Positions 17,870 through 25,544 of a stretch of DNA of 48,950 nucleotides are shown one piece after another; position 1 is the stretch's first letter, and each line of letters opens with the position of its first letter. Origin of the DNA: Bacteroidota bacterium (GTDB lineage Bacteria; Bacteroidota; Bacteroidia; Chitinophagales; Chitinophagaceae); contig JAFEAB010000018.1 in the NCBI GenBank assembly GCA_018266615.1, positions 1-48,950 on the forward strand, in the 5' to 3' direction. Both the position numbers and the translations under genes were made by a program. The notes under the pieces were generated by a model, which saw only the letters and a list, made by a program, of their open reading frames with translations, was not told where the DNA came from and searched no databases.

Positions 17870-17942
17870 AGCGGCAAAAGGGATTCGAACCCTCGGCCCT
17901 CAGCTTGGGAAGCTGATGCTCTACCAACTGAGCTATTGCCGC
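17870..17942 (-). tRNA. tRNA-Gly(CCC)
   Basis: Read on the minus strand, acceptor GCGGCAA pairs with TTGCCGC, the D stem is GCTC/GAGC, and the anticodon stem TCAGC/GCTGA closes TTCCCAA with anticodon CCC. The T stem is GAGGG/CCCTT around TTCGAAT. The discriminator is T, as expected for tRNA-Gly. CCA is not encoded. The SDR gene starts seven bases after it on the same strand. Confidence 0.96.
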
Positions 17943-18028
17943 ATAATTTTCAAACTTACTAAATAACCCAAACTTTAAAAAGTGAAAATAGGAACAGGGG
18001 TAAAAGTTCCATTTAATAGCTAATCCTT

Positions 18029-18430
18029 TTAACCCTTTAATCCCAGCCGGGCTTTATACCGAACAATGGTATTATTGGCTTCAATCAATTTCATTTTGAG
18101 TGAATGAATTACCGGTTGACCTTCCTTTAATAATTGGTCTAATTCCAGGTTTCTCAATTTTAAATCTGAATTATCAGTTATTAAATGTTCCTTTTCCGAT
18201 TCCAATTGGTAAACCTTCGCAATTAGAACTCTATTTTCCTGGTTTAGTTTCTCCTCAGCCTTTTCCCACAAATTTTTTGATGTGGCAGATTGTGCCTGCC
18301 CCTTTTCTAGAACAGCCTCCAGATCCCGAATCCTGTTTCTCATCTTTACCCAAACTACAACCACAACAAGGATACCCAATAATAATCCGGATACGCCGGC
18401 AAGGAGGCTATAAATTGATGTATTATCCAT
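18029..18430 (-). CDS. Small membrane-anchored coiled-coil protein, unknown
   Basis: This is a 133-residue protein. Residues ~7-30 form one strongly hydrophobic helix (LLAGVSGLLLGILVVVVVWV). The rest is charged, Leu/Glu/Lys-rich and heptad-like, with a coiled coil from about 33 to 115, ending RYKARLGLKG. It should sit in the inner membrane with a long helical domain in the cytoplasm. No family is recognised. It lies just upstream of tRNA-Gly on the same strand; a structural or scaffolding role is possible but not shown. Confidence 0.6.
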   Translation of the reverse strand: MDNTSIYSLLAGVSGLLLGILVVVVVWVKMRNRIRDLEAVLEKGQAQSATSKNLWEKAEEKLNQENRVLIAKVYQLESEKEHLITDNSDLKLRNLELDQLLKEGQPVIHSLKMKLIEANNTIVRYKARLGLKG

Positions 18431-18514
18431 TTACAAGGTCTTAACTTTGGCGAATATAATAATACTGCTCAGTTATCAGAAGGTAAATTCCAATCCATGC
18501 CTGAAAATATAATT

Positions 18515-19654
18515 ATGAAAAAATCAGGATTACTTATATCATTCATCTTTATATGCCTTGGTTCAATGGCCCAGGATTTTTCGGGCATCTGGAAAGGCAA
18601 GATTATGACTACGGAAAAGTTCTTACCCTACGAACTGGCCATTTCAGACAGCAATGGGATTCTTAGTGGATACTCCTATACTACCTATACCGTAAACTCG
18701 GTAGAAATGGTAGCGGTAAGAAAAATTAAAGTCCGGACTGAGGGCAATACGCTCTTTACGGATGACGAGGACCTGTTGTACGATAATTTTCATGATAAAA
18801 TGGCAAAGAAGATAAAACAGCACAATAAACTGATTTATCAATTGCAGGGAAATACACCCACTCTAAAAGGCACATTTGAAACCGACAAAACCAGGGAACT
18901 CCGGTCGGCATCAGGAGATATTGAATTGGCAAAGGTCACCCCAACCACCCCTACCGATGTATCCAGGAAACTTGCAGAAATGAACCTGCTGCAGGAAATG
19001 TCGTTTACTCCGCTTGATCCGGCGCTAAAAGCAAAACAGGTAATAAAATCTAACAGGATACCCTATACGAAATTGCAAAATGTCCTGCCGGTGATGAAAT
19101 CCAAACCGGTTGTCCGTTTTGTATATAAGGATTTGCCTATCCGTAAAATAGTAGCTCCGGTGGTGGTTGCCAGAACTGAAAATCCAACAATTGCCAAGGA
19201 AACACCGGCCCCCGCGATTATAGAAGAGCCTGTTCCGGAGAAGCCCAAAGCACCTAAAGTAGAATCCACCGTGGCTAAGGCCCCATCGGCAGCCAAAGCA
19301 TTGGAGGGAAGGACGGTGGAAAATATTGAAACAATTTATTTTCATTCCGACAGCCTCCTTCTCACCTTATACGACAATGGGGAAGTTGATGGGGATACGG
19401 TAAGTGTAATCATGAATGGGAAAATGATCCTTTCTAAACAAGGCCTTTCCACCAAGGCTATTCATAAAACGGTTTATGTACCCAATGGGACCGGAGATGA
19501 AATCCAGATTGTTATGTATGCAGAAACCTTAGGTTCTATTCCTCCCAACACCGGGCTACTCATTATTCAGGATGGGAATGTAAGGCATGAAGTGAGGTTT
19601 TCGGGAGATCTAAAGAAAAATGCAGGAATAACGCTTCGTAGAAAAACGGATTAG
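18515..19654 (+). CDS. Secreted protein of unknown function with linker and C-terminal beta domain
   Basis: The ATG at 18515 gives a signal peptide (MKKSGLLISFIFICLGSMAQ); the frame starts six codons earlier at 18497, which is less fitting. Residues ~20-145 read like a lipocalin-like domain (FSGIWKGKI). A Pro/Ala/Lys-rich linker (~200-270, with KETPAPAIIEEPVPEKPK) follows. The C-terminal ~110 residues hold a beta domain with YDNGEVDGDTVSVIMNG, an acidic turn seen in many secreted Bacteroidota proteins. About 379 residues in all. It probably works in the periplasm or at the surface; I assign no function. Confidence 0.65.
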   Translation: MKKSGLLISFIFICLGSMAQDFSGIWKGKIMTTEKFLPYELAISDSNGILSGYSYTTYTVNSVEMVAVRKIKVRTEGNTLFTDDEDLLYDNFHDKMAKKIKQHNKLIYQLQGNTPTLKGTFETDKTRELRSASGDIELAKVTPTTPTDVSRKLAEMNLLQEMSFTPLDPALKAKQVIKSNRIPYTKLQNVLPVMKSKPVVRFVYKDLPIRKIVAPVVVARTENPTIAKETPAPAIIEEPVPEKPKAPKVESTVAKAPSAAKALEGRTVENIETIYFHSDSLLLTLYDNGEVDGDTVSVIMNGKMILSKQGLSTKAIHKTVYVPNGTGDEIQIVMYAETLGSIPPNTGLLIIQDGNVRHEVRFSGDLKKNAGITLRRKTD

Positions 19655-19674
19655 CTTTTCAATAATTTGCAAAG

Positions 19675-19941
19675 TTATTTAATCCGGAAGCCATCAAAAT
19701 TTGAATCCGGTTCTTGATGTACAATTATATTATTTACCACTGCTTTTTTGGGGCCCTTCCAGGCCCATTCCAAAAACTGCTGAATTTGCAATTCGGTTCC
19801 TGAAATTATGGCCTCCACTTCACCGGTTGGTAAATTTCGTACCCACCCCGTAATGAAAAGGCGATCGGCCATTTCTTTAGCGGAAACCCGGTAGAAGACA
19901 GCTTGTACTTTACCCGAAATAAGTAACCGTTTAACTGCCAT
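19675..19941 (-). CDS. acyP: Acylphosphatase
   Basis: This 88-residue protein, normal for the family, has the phosphate-binding loop GKVQAVFYR (residues 10-18; the usual second Gly is Ala) and [13 protein letters not shown] (about 32-44), which includes the catalytic Asn. It hydrolyses acyl phosphates such as carbamoyl or acetyl phosphate in the cytoplasm. Its start overlaps the end of panD by 11 bp, so the two genes are coupled. The pairing with panD is unlikely to reflect a shared pathway. Confidence 0.9.
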   Translation of the reverse strand: MAVKRLLISGKVQAVFYRVSAKEMADRLFITGWVRNLPTGEVEAIISGTELQIQQFLEWAWKGPKKAVVNNIIVHQEPDSNFDGFRIK

Positions 19942-20305
19942 ATTCCGTAAGATTTGGAAGTTTATTTTTTGAATCCGGGAAAATTATCCTGGGTGAAAAT
20001 AACTTTGCTAATTCAAAATCCATCCGGGCATAAGACATAACAATTACAATGTCTCCTGGTAAGCCAAGCCGGGCTGCAGGGCCATTTAAACAACAAATGC
20101 CAGAATCTTTCTCCCCTTTTATTACATAAGTTTCTAACCGGATTCCATTATTTACATTAACCACCTGCACTTTTTCATTTTCAATTAAATTGGCAGCCAA
20201 CAGGAGTCGTTCATCAATAGTGATGCTTCCTACATAATTCAGATTGGTCTCCGTAAGGGTTATGCGATGAATTTTTGATTTAAGTATTTCAATCTCCAAG
20301 ATCAT
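19931..20305 (-). CDS. panD: Aspartate 1-decarboxylase
   Basis: This 124-residue protein makes beta-alanine for pantothenate and coenzyme A. The self-processing site is YVGSITID, with cleavage expected between Gly26 and Ser27 to give the pyruvoyl group. KSKIHR near the start, NGIRLETY and [17 protein letters not shown] are the other conserved blocks. All the catalytic landmarks known from E. coli PanD (Lys9, Tyr22, Arg54 equivalents) have counterparts. The ATG at 20303-20305 sits at the expected start. The gene overlaps acyP by 11 bp. No other pantothenate gene is in the window. Confidence 0.93.
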   Translation of the reverse strand: MILEIEILKSKIHRITLTETNLNYVGSITIDERLLLAANLIENEKVQVVNVNNGIRLETYVIKGEKDSGICCLNGPAARLGLPGDIVIVMSYARMDFELAKLFSPRIIFPDSKNKLPNLTEYGS

Positions 20306-20381
20306 TAAATTTTGAGGTACAAAGGTAATGGCAAAAAAAAATGCCCCGGTGGGAGCATTTAATAATCTCAGGTAGAAATTC

Positions 20382-20987
20382 TTAATTATTCATTACGAGA
20401 TTGAACGGATCGGCATTGGCTGTCTTTTTATCTTTTGAGCGGCCAATGGCATAACCTCCTGCAGCGCCAATCACAGCTCCAATAACTGCCCCTGTACCAC
20501 GGCTCTTTTTATTAATTACAGCTCCTCCAATTGCTCCGGCAACGCCACCAATTACTGCACCCTTTGCGGCATTGCTCCAGCCTTTTTTCTTTACCTGGGG
20601 CTTTTCAACTTCTGTAGTAGTTTCTCCTGATCCCGCTCCGGTGTTTTCCGTTGTCCCTTCTGAAGCGGATGAAGATTCTTTTTCAGAATCCGGAGTGGCA
20701 GGTTGTGTAGTGGCTTCCGTTTCATTTGAAACCTGCTTCGATTTTACAACTTGCACAGGCGCTTCCTCTTCCACATAAATAATGCGGGGCGCTTTCGCTT
20801 TCTTTTTAATAATAATTGGGGCCTCTTCTTCTGCACCAGGAGCAGGTTGTGGTACATCCGTGGAAACATTGCTAACCAGATAACCGGCGCCATTCAATGG
20901 AGCCAGTGGGGTTTGTTTTGCTTCTTCCGATTGTTTGCAGGAAATGAAAACTCCGGAAATAATAAGAATGAGTAATAGTTTTTTCAT
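20382..20987 (-). CDS. Glycine-zipper lipoprotein
   Basis: This 201-residue protein starts [17 protein letters not shown], a lipoprotein signal with the lipid-bearing Cys at about residue 17. The middle is low-complexity and acidic, rich in Glu, Ala, Thr and Pro. Residues ~138-185 form a glycine zipper ([15 protein letters not shown], then [16 protein letters not shown]), typical of YMGG-like outer-membrane-associated proteins. It is anchored by lipid and probably associates with a membrane through the zipper helices. The gene stands alone and is divergent from the next gene across 328 bp. No specific function can be given. Confidence 0.75.
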   Translation of the reverse strand: MKKLLLILIISGVFISCKQSEEAKQTPLAPLNGAGYLVSNVSTDVPQPAPGAEEEAPIIIKKKAKAPRIIYVEEEAPVQVVKSKQVSNETEATTQPATPDSEKESSSASEGTTENTGAGSGETTTEVEKPQVKKKGWSNAAKGAVIGGVAGAIGGAVINKKSRGTGAVIGAVIGAAGGYAIGRSKDKKTANADPFNLVMNN

Positions 20988-21315
20988 GATCAGAATTTTA
21001 AATGACGAAATATTTTGAACACAATTTCAGTTCCTTGATAAATTGAACCGGGCTATGTTTAAAATTCGGAGACGATAAAAAATTAAAATTTTGTTAAGCC
21101 ACTCCAAATAAGATATAGGGGGAAAATGGATGAACCATCGTGTTATTCAGTAAATCATCCATTCACAGTTTATTGATTTACAAAATTTTATAACTATGAA
21201 AATGATAAAATAAAAAAGATGGCACGATTTTGGAAAGGTAGCGCAGGAAACAAATTTATACCGGAGGAAAAAAATCTACCCCACCTATTTAGTTCAACCT
21301 TTAAACTTTAATTCT
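20988..21315. other. Divergent intergenic region of 328 bp
   Basis: No gene is seen. It carries the promoters of the glycine-zipper lipoprotein and the coiled-coil protein, and is AT-rich in its left half. A sigma-54-like element is listed separately at 21220-21234. Confidence 0.5.
21220..21234 (+). promoter_or_regulatory. Possible sigma-54-like promoter element
   Basis: TGGCACG (21220-21226) matches the -24 element of sigma-54 promoters exactly. TTTTGGA follows, but the spacing to the -12 TTG is one base short of the consensus. It lies about 80 bases before the next ATG. It needs RpoN and an activator, neither of which is in the window. Confidence 0.3.
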
Positions 21316-22293
21316 ATGAGTACGAACAGTCCAACATCCCCTGCAACCAACGACCAACAAAGGAAAAATTCGGGGACAAAAAATATTATTATTGGCGGCT
21401 TAACTGTTTTATTGGTAGGCCTTGGAGGATACATGGCTTACGACCGCACCAATAATAACAGGGTAATGCAACAACAGGAAACAAAAATTGCAACTATTTC
21501 CACCGAAAAAAGTGAACTGCAATCCAGTTTTGATGCTTCCCTGGCCCGGCTCGATTCGATGGCAACTGTTACCACAGGCCTTCAAAGTCAGTTAACAGAG
21601 AAAAATGCTGAGATCGCTTCCGCGAAGGAACAAATTCGCAAAATCCTGAATAACAAGAATGCAACTGCTTCCGAACTTTCCAAAGCAAAAAAACTGATCG
21701 ATGGCCTTAATGAAAAAATTTCTGGAATGGAAACAGAAATCGCAAGGCTAACACAGGAAAATCAAACTCTAACCCAGGAAAAGACAGCGCTTACTGCTGA
21801 TAAGGAAAAACTCACTGCCGACCTGGTTACCACCACGGCATCCAACAAAGCGCTGGAACAAAAAGTTGATGTAGCTTCCACCCTGAATGCTTCAAATATT
21901 GTAATCACTCCGTATAAGGTTAAAAACAATGGGAAAGAAAAGGTTTCTACAAAAGCTAAAAAAGTAGATAAACTGGTTGTTTCCTTTGATGTATCAAACC
22001 GTATTGTTCAAACCGGGCAAACCGATGTTTTTGTTGTAATTGTGGGCCCTAATGGACAACCCATAACTTCCGAAAACACTTCAGGCTTGTTTACCACCCG
22101 CGAAGAAGGTGATAAAACTTACACCGCAAAAGTTCCTGTTGAACTGGAAACCGCAAAGGCCAAAAACGTGAACTTCACTTTTGCACCTGGATCAAATTTC
22201 CAAAACGGCGCCTATAAAGTCCTGATATATCAGAATGGATTCCTGATTGGCCAGGGAACAAGGGAACTAAAGAAAGGAGGATTATTTAGCTAA
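21316..22293 (+). CDS. Membrane-anchored coiled-coil protein with C-terminal beta domain, unknown
   Basis: This 325-residue protein has a short Ser/Thr/Asn-rich head. One transmembrane helix (~25-45, IIIGGLTVLLVGLGGYMAY) follows, then a long Glu/Lys/Thr coiled coil (~50-190), then a folded C-terminal domain (~195-325, ASNIVITPYKVK...) that is strand-rich and ends GGLFS. The layout, with one helix, a stalk and a beta head, suggests an inner-membrane protein reaching into the periplasm. Homologues seem common in Chitinophagaceae, but I know no function. The gene is monocistronic, ends before a strong hairpin, and may be under the sigma-54-like element upstream. Confidence 0.65.
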   Translation: MSTNSPTSPATNDQQRKNSGTKNIIIGGLTVLLVGLGGYMAYDRTNNNRVMQQQETKIATISTEKSELQSSFDASLARLDSMATVTTGLQSQLTEKNAEIASAKEQIRKILNNKNATASELSKAKKLIDGLNEKISGMETEIARLTQENQTLTQEKTALTADKEKLTADLVTTTASNKALEQKVDVASTLNASNIVITPYKVKNNGKEKVSTKAKKVDKLVVSFDVSNRIVQTGQTDVFVVIVGPNGQPITSENTSGLFTTREEGDKTYTAKVPVELETAKAKNVNFTFAPGSNFQNGAYKVLIYQNGFLIGQGTRELKKGGLFS

Positions 22294-22332
22294 GCCTTTA
22301 TAAAAATATTGGCTCTCTGAAATCCAATAATA

Positions 22333-22364
22333 CAAACTGCCCTTTTATTTAAGAGGGCAGTTTG
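22333..22364 (+). terminator. Hairpin terminator after the coiled-coil gene
   Basis: CAAACTGCCCT (22333-22343) pairs perfectly over 11 bp with AGGGCAGTTTG (22354-22364) around a 10-base loop. The T tract is weak (CATTTA), so it may instead or also serve the convergent gene at 22427. Confidence 0.75.
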
Positions 22365-22426
22365 CATTTAAATAATTCGAAACGGATAAATCAATTTGAA
22401 AGATAAGAGGGAGTCTGACACTGCTA

Positions 22427-22702
22427 TTACCTGGCTTGCCTTCGTTCAGATTGTAAACGGGTAGGCAAAGAAAATACTTTTGCCTCCGTAATTGGGGTTT
22501 CCTGCATTCCTTTCAGCCTTTCTTTAATAAGGGGATCGGAAACCTGAGCAATTTTGCAGGCTTTATCAAAATCGGCATGCATGCCGTAACCAACCAGCAC
22601 ATCCGGTACATTGTTGAACTCAGGGAAGGTCAAATATTTCTTAACAAAGAAATAGTTCTGACCAGCAATTTCTTTAGAATAGGCGTTATACAAATTTTCC
22701 AT
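22427..22702 (-). CDS. Small conserved-looking protein, unknown
   Basis: The internal ATG at 22700-22702 (MENLYNAYSKEIAGQNYFFV) is preferred over the frame's upstream start at 22765, which would add an odd Cys/Pro-rich leader. It gives 91 residues, soluble, with no signal peptide and no known motif. The sequence FNNVPDVLVGYGMHADFDKA and an Arg-rich tail (ERRQAR) are not helpful for function. The codon pattern and protein-like composition support a real gene. It lies between two terminator-bounded genes with no partner. Confidence 0.5.
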   Translation of the reverse strand: MENLYNAYSKEIAGQNYFFVKKYLTFPEFNNVPDVLVGYGMHADFDKACKIAQVSDPLIKERLKGMQETPITEAKVFSLPTRLQSERRQAR

Positions 22703-23051
22703 ACTTGCACATTTAAAAAATAATAAAATAGAACAAGGTGGAATTTTCAAGGACAGGAAAATCAAATAAAAAGCAAAAAAGCTTTAAAATTCGACTGGTA
22801 AAAAGCATATTAGGAGTAAATCACCTAAAAGCAAATCAGGCTATTTTCAGAGGATGTGGTGTAGGTAGCGGTAGGAACTTGCATCGTAAACTTACGCTTT
22901 TTAATAGGCAATTCAAAACTTTTCCATCTCTTTTTTTGAACGAAGTTTTTTTCCAGGGCCACTCCTGTTTACAGTTTACGCAAAACCTTAATAATGAATA
23001 TTTTTTTCCTGGTATTAAAATTATTTTGATATTTATAGGCATTTAAATTTT
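22703..23051. other. 349-bp gap before the halogenase-like gene
   Basis: Both strands have an open frame here (22738-23046 plus; 22836-23042 minus), but neither shows a domain, a signal or a convincing protein composition. The region is AT-rich with long T runs and presumably carries the promoter of the gene at 23052. Confidence 0.4.
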
Positions 23052-24323
23052 ATGAGAAAATCAATAAAGTCGGTGGCGATCCTGGGAGGTGGCCCTTCAG
23101 GATGCTCCCTGGCCATTCTTTTAAATCGAAAAAAAATAAAAACGGCGGTATTTTATATTCCCAAAAGGCCAGAAATAATCGTGGGCGAATCATTGGTCCC
23201 AGCCATAATTCCTTACCTTAAAATGCTGGGGGTGGAGGATGAAATTAAGTCGTTCAGTACATATAAACCCGGAGCGTCAGTTTGGCTAAACCAGGCTGAA
23301 GTTTTTTCTTCCCCCTTTAGCAAAGGCGGTGGATCCCTTCCCCATTATGCATATAATGTACCCCGGGTAGATTTTGACCGGGCCATTTTTAATCTGGCCT
23401 TAAAAGAAGGAGTAAAATTTTTTGACACCCCGGCCAAAATTGAAAAAACCGGAAATGGAGATGAACTTAAATTAAGTAATGTTACTATCGAAGCAATTGA
23501 CAATTATTTTGACGGCCAGCCAGATTTAATTGTGGATGCCACAGGGAGGTCGCGCACTATTGCCAGGCTCCTGGACATCCCTGCCATAGAAGGCAATCGA
23601 AAAGATGTGGCTCTGTTCTCGCATTTAACCCATACCGAACCCATTGAACCGTACAACATCCACCTCCATCGGCTCGATAAAGGGTGGGCCTGGCGTATCC
23701 CATTACCGGGCCGGACTTCGGTAGGAATTGTCATTAACCCCAAGCACCTGGAGCCCTTTGGAAAAACAAAGGAGGAACAATATGAAAATTTCTTAATGCA
23801 GGATAATGAATTTCGAAAATTCACCGTCGGTTTCCAAAGGAATGTTCCTGTAAACCAATACAACAATTACCAGCTCATTTCGGAAAAAATGTTTGGTCAG
23901 AACTGGGTTCTAACCGGTGATGCCGGTGGCTTTTTAGACCCCATATTTTCATCAGGAACCTACCTTGCCATAAAAGGGGCATTTCGCCTTGCGGAGACCA
24001 TTAGCGTGGGCACGGAGGTTGCCTTTAAAAAGTACCAGAAGGAACAAAAATGGGAGCTTAAAATTTGGCAGGACCTGGTGGATACCTGGTACAATGGCCG
24101 GCTGTTTACTCTATTTAAAGTGGGTCAGGACAGAATGGATACCGCCTTTGGAAGATTCATTGGGCCGGTCATGCAAAAACGCCTTACCCGGATATTTTCC
24201 GGAGAAGCCGTTTATGGGGCGTTCAGCAGATGGTTTTTATACTTTGTAACCGGTTCTATGATTGACCTGATGAAAATGGGCAGGCTTCATAACAGAGAAA
24301 AATCAGAGCTTGAGATTAAATAA
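23052..24323 (+). CDS. Flavin-dependent halogenase-like FAD oxidoreductase
   Basis: This 423-residue flavoprotein has the FAD motif AILGGGPSGCSLA (about 9-21), then VGESLVPAIIPYL (44-56), and GDAGGFLDPIFSSG (288-301). The last matches the GDA...DP.FSSG signature of the tryptophan-halogenase superfamily. It also keeps WAWRIP at 212-217, a fit to the WxWxIP fingerprint used for flavin-dependent halogenases. Lys72 in YKPGASVWL sits where phenolic halogenases carry the lysine that handles hypohalous acid. It could therefore be a genuine halogenase, or a related hydroxylase/reductase that kept the fold. No flavin reductase, carrier protein or biosynthetic cluster is adjacent. It is a soluble cytoplasmic protein transcribed toward rlmH. 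Confidence 0.75.
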   Translation: MRKSIKSVAILGGGPSGCSLAILLNRKKIKTAVFYIPKRPEIIVGESLVPAIIPYLKMLGVEDEIKSFSTYKPGASVWLNQAEVFSSPFSKGGGSLPHYAYNVPRVDFDRAIFNLALKEGVKFFDTPAKIEKTGNGDELKLSNVTIEAIDNYFDGQPDLIVDATGRSRTIARLLDIPAIEGNRKDVALFSHLTHTEPIEPYNIHLHRLDKGWAWRIPLPGRTSVGIVINPKHLEPFGKTKEEQYENFLMQDNEFRKFTVGFQRNVPVNQYNNYQLISEKMFGQNWVLTGDAGGFLDPIFSSGTYLAIKGAFRLAETISVGTEVAFKKYQKEQKWELKIWQDLVDTWYNGRLFTLFKVGQDRMDTAFGRFIGPVMQKRLTRIFSGEAVYGAFSRWFLYFVTGSMIDLMKMGRLHNREKSELEIK

Positions 24324-24411
24324 GAAAAAGGGGAAATTTTCGGAAATTCCATAAAGAAAATGCAAGGAGAAAGAATACCATTTTTATAATTTCCACTCGT
24401 AAAGGGCAAAG

Positions 24412-24885
24412 ATGAAATTACAATTTTGGAGTATAGGGAAACCGCACGAGCCGTTTGTAAAAGAAGGGATTGAATTATACACGCACCGGTTGAAAAATTA
24501 TTTTCCGGTAGCATGGCAACTGATCCCATCTCCTAAAAATACCGGTATGTTAGGAGAAGCCGATCTTAAAAAGAAAGAAGGAGAAACTATATTGAGCCTG
24601 TTAAAACCCGAAGACTACCTGGTAGTGCTTGAGGAAAGAGGAAAAATGTTAACAAGCGAAAAACTGGCATTATTTATTCAACAGAGAGCCAACGAAAGCG
24701 TAAAGACAATGATCTTTTTAATTGGTGGGGCATATGGAGTAAGCGAAGGAATTTTAAAAAGAGCAAACTTCTCCTGGAGCCTTTCCTCTCTTGTATTTCC
24801 ACATCAACTGGTGAGGCTCATCCTGGCAGAACAAATTTACCGGGCAGCCACTATCCTAAGGAATGAAAAATATCATCACACCTAA
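24412..24885 (+). CDS. rlmH: 23S rRNA pseudouridine(1915)-N3 methyltransferase
   Basis: This 157-residue SPOUT-class enzyme methylates the pseudouridine at position 1915 of 23S rRNA in the assembled 70S ribosome, with SAM as donor. The knot is marked by MIFLIGGAYGVSEGI (about 100-114), and the C-terminal block HQLVRLILAEQIYRA...NEKYHH is the family hallmark. The length matches E. coli RlmH (155). Eight bases separate it from the rhomboid gene, so the two are likely cotranscribed. The ATG at 24412 is the only sensible start. Confidence 0.97.
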   Translation: MKLQFWSIGKPHEPFVKEGIELYTHRLKNYFPVAWQLIPSPKNTGMLGEADLKKKEGETILSLLKPEDYLVVLEERGKMLTSEKLALFIQQRANESVKTMIFLIGGAYGVSEGILKRANFSWSLSSLVFPHQLVRLILAEQIYRAATILRNEKYHHT

Positions 24886-24893
24886 ACAGATAT

Positions 24894-25544
24894 ATGGGAT
24901 TCGATTATAAATCAATTACAGTCATTCTTATCGCCATCAATGTAATAATATCCCTGATTGGATTTTCCAATCGCGATTTTATGCGGAAGTTAATCATGTG
25001 GCCTTATGGAGTTAAACGGCAACAGCAGTACTATCGGATGGTAAGTTCGGGTTTCCTGCATGCTGATTATATCCATCTTTTCTTCAACATGTTTACGTTG
25101 TATTTCTTCGGTACAAACCTCGAATTTATATTTTCGCAGCTTCATCTGGGTTCGGAAGCCGCCTATCTCCTGTTGTATTTTATGGCCCTGGTTGTTTCTG
25201 ATTTGCCCAGCTACCTAAAACACCAAAACGACTCGGGATACCAGTCGTTGGGAGCCTCCGGCGCTGTGTCGGCGGTTGTATTTGCAGTTATCCTATTTAA
25301 TCCCTGGGGAGCAATATATATATATGGCGCGATTAAAATTTCTGCACTCGTATATGCTGTCTTGTATATTATTTATTGCGTTTATATGGGAAAACAGGGT
25401 ACCGACCATATCAATCACGATGCCCATCTTTGGGGTGCGGTATTTGGTTTATTGTTTGCCATTGTACTGGTGGCATTTATGAATCCGGGTGCCTTCCAGT
25501 TTATTCTGGATCAATTAAAAAACCCCAGCTTATTTGGGAGGTAA
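24894..25544 (+). CDS. Rhomboid-family intramembrane serine protease
   Basis: This 216-residue protein has about six hydrophobic helices. HADYIHLFFNM (about 56-66) supplies the conserved His and Asn of the second helix. The catalytic Ser is Ser122 in LGASGAVSA, and the catalytic His is His178 in NHDAHLWGAVFG. This is the complete Ser-His dyad of rhomboids, which cut single-pass substrates inside the membrane. It lies 8 bp after rlmH. Its 3' end overlaps tilS on the opposite strand by 15 bp. The substrate is unknown. Confidence 0.92.
   Translation: MGFDYKSITVILIAINVIISLIGFSNRDFMRKLIMWPYGVKRQQQYYRMVSSGFLHADYIHLFFNMFTLYFFGTNLEFIFSQLHLGSEAAYLLLYFMALVVSDLPSYLKHQNDSGYQSLGASGAVSAVVFAVILFNPWGAIYIYGAIKISALVYAVLYIIYCVYMGKQGTDHINHDAHLWGAVFGLLFAIVLVAFMNPGAFQFILDQLKNPSLFGR

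Noticed and set aside
22738..23046. 102-codon plus-strand frame before the halogenase-like gene
   Set aside because: Basic, low-quality composition in an AT-rich gap with no recognisable domain. An overlapping frame is open on the other strand too.
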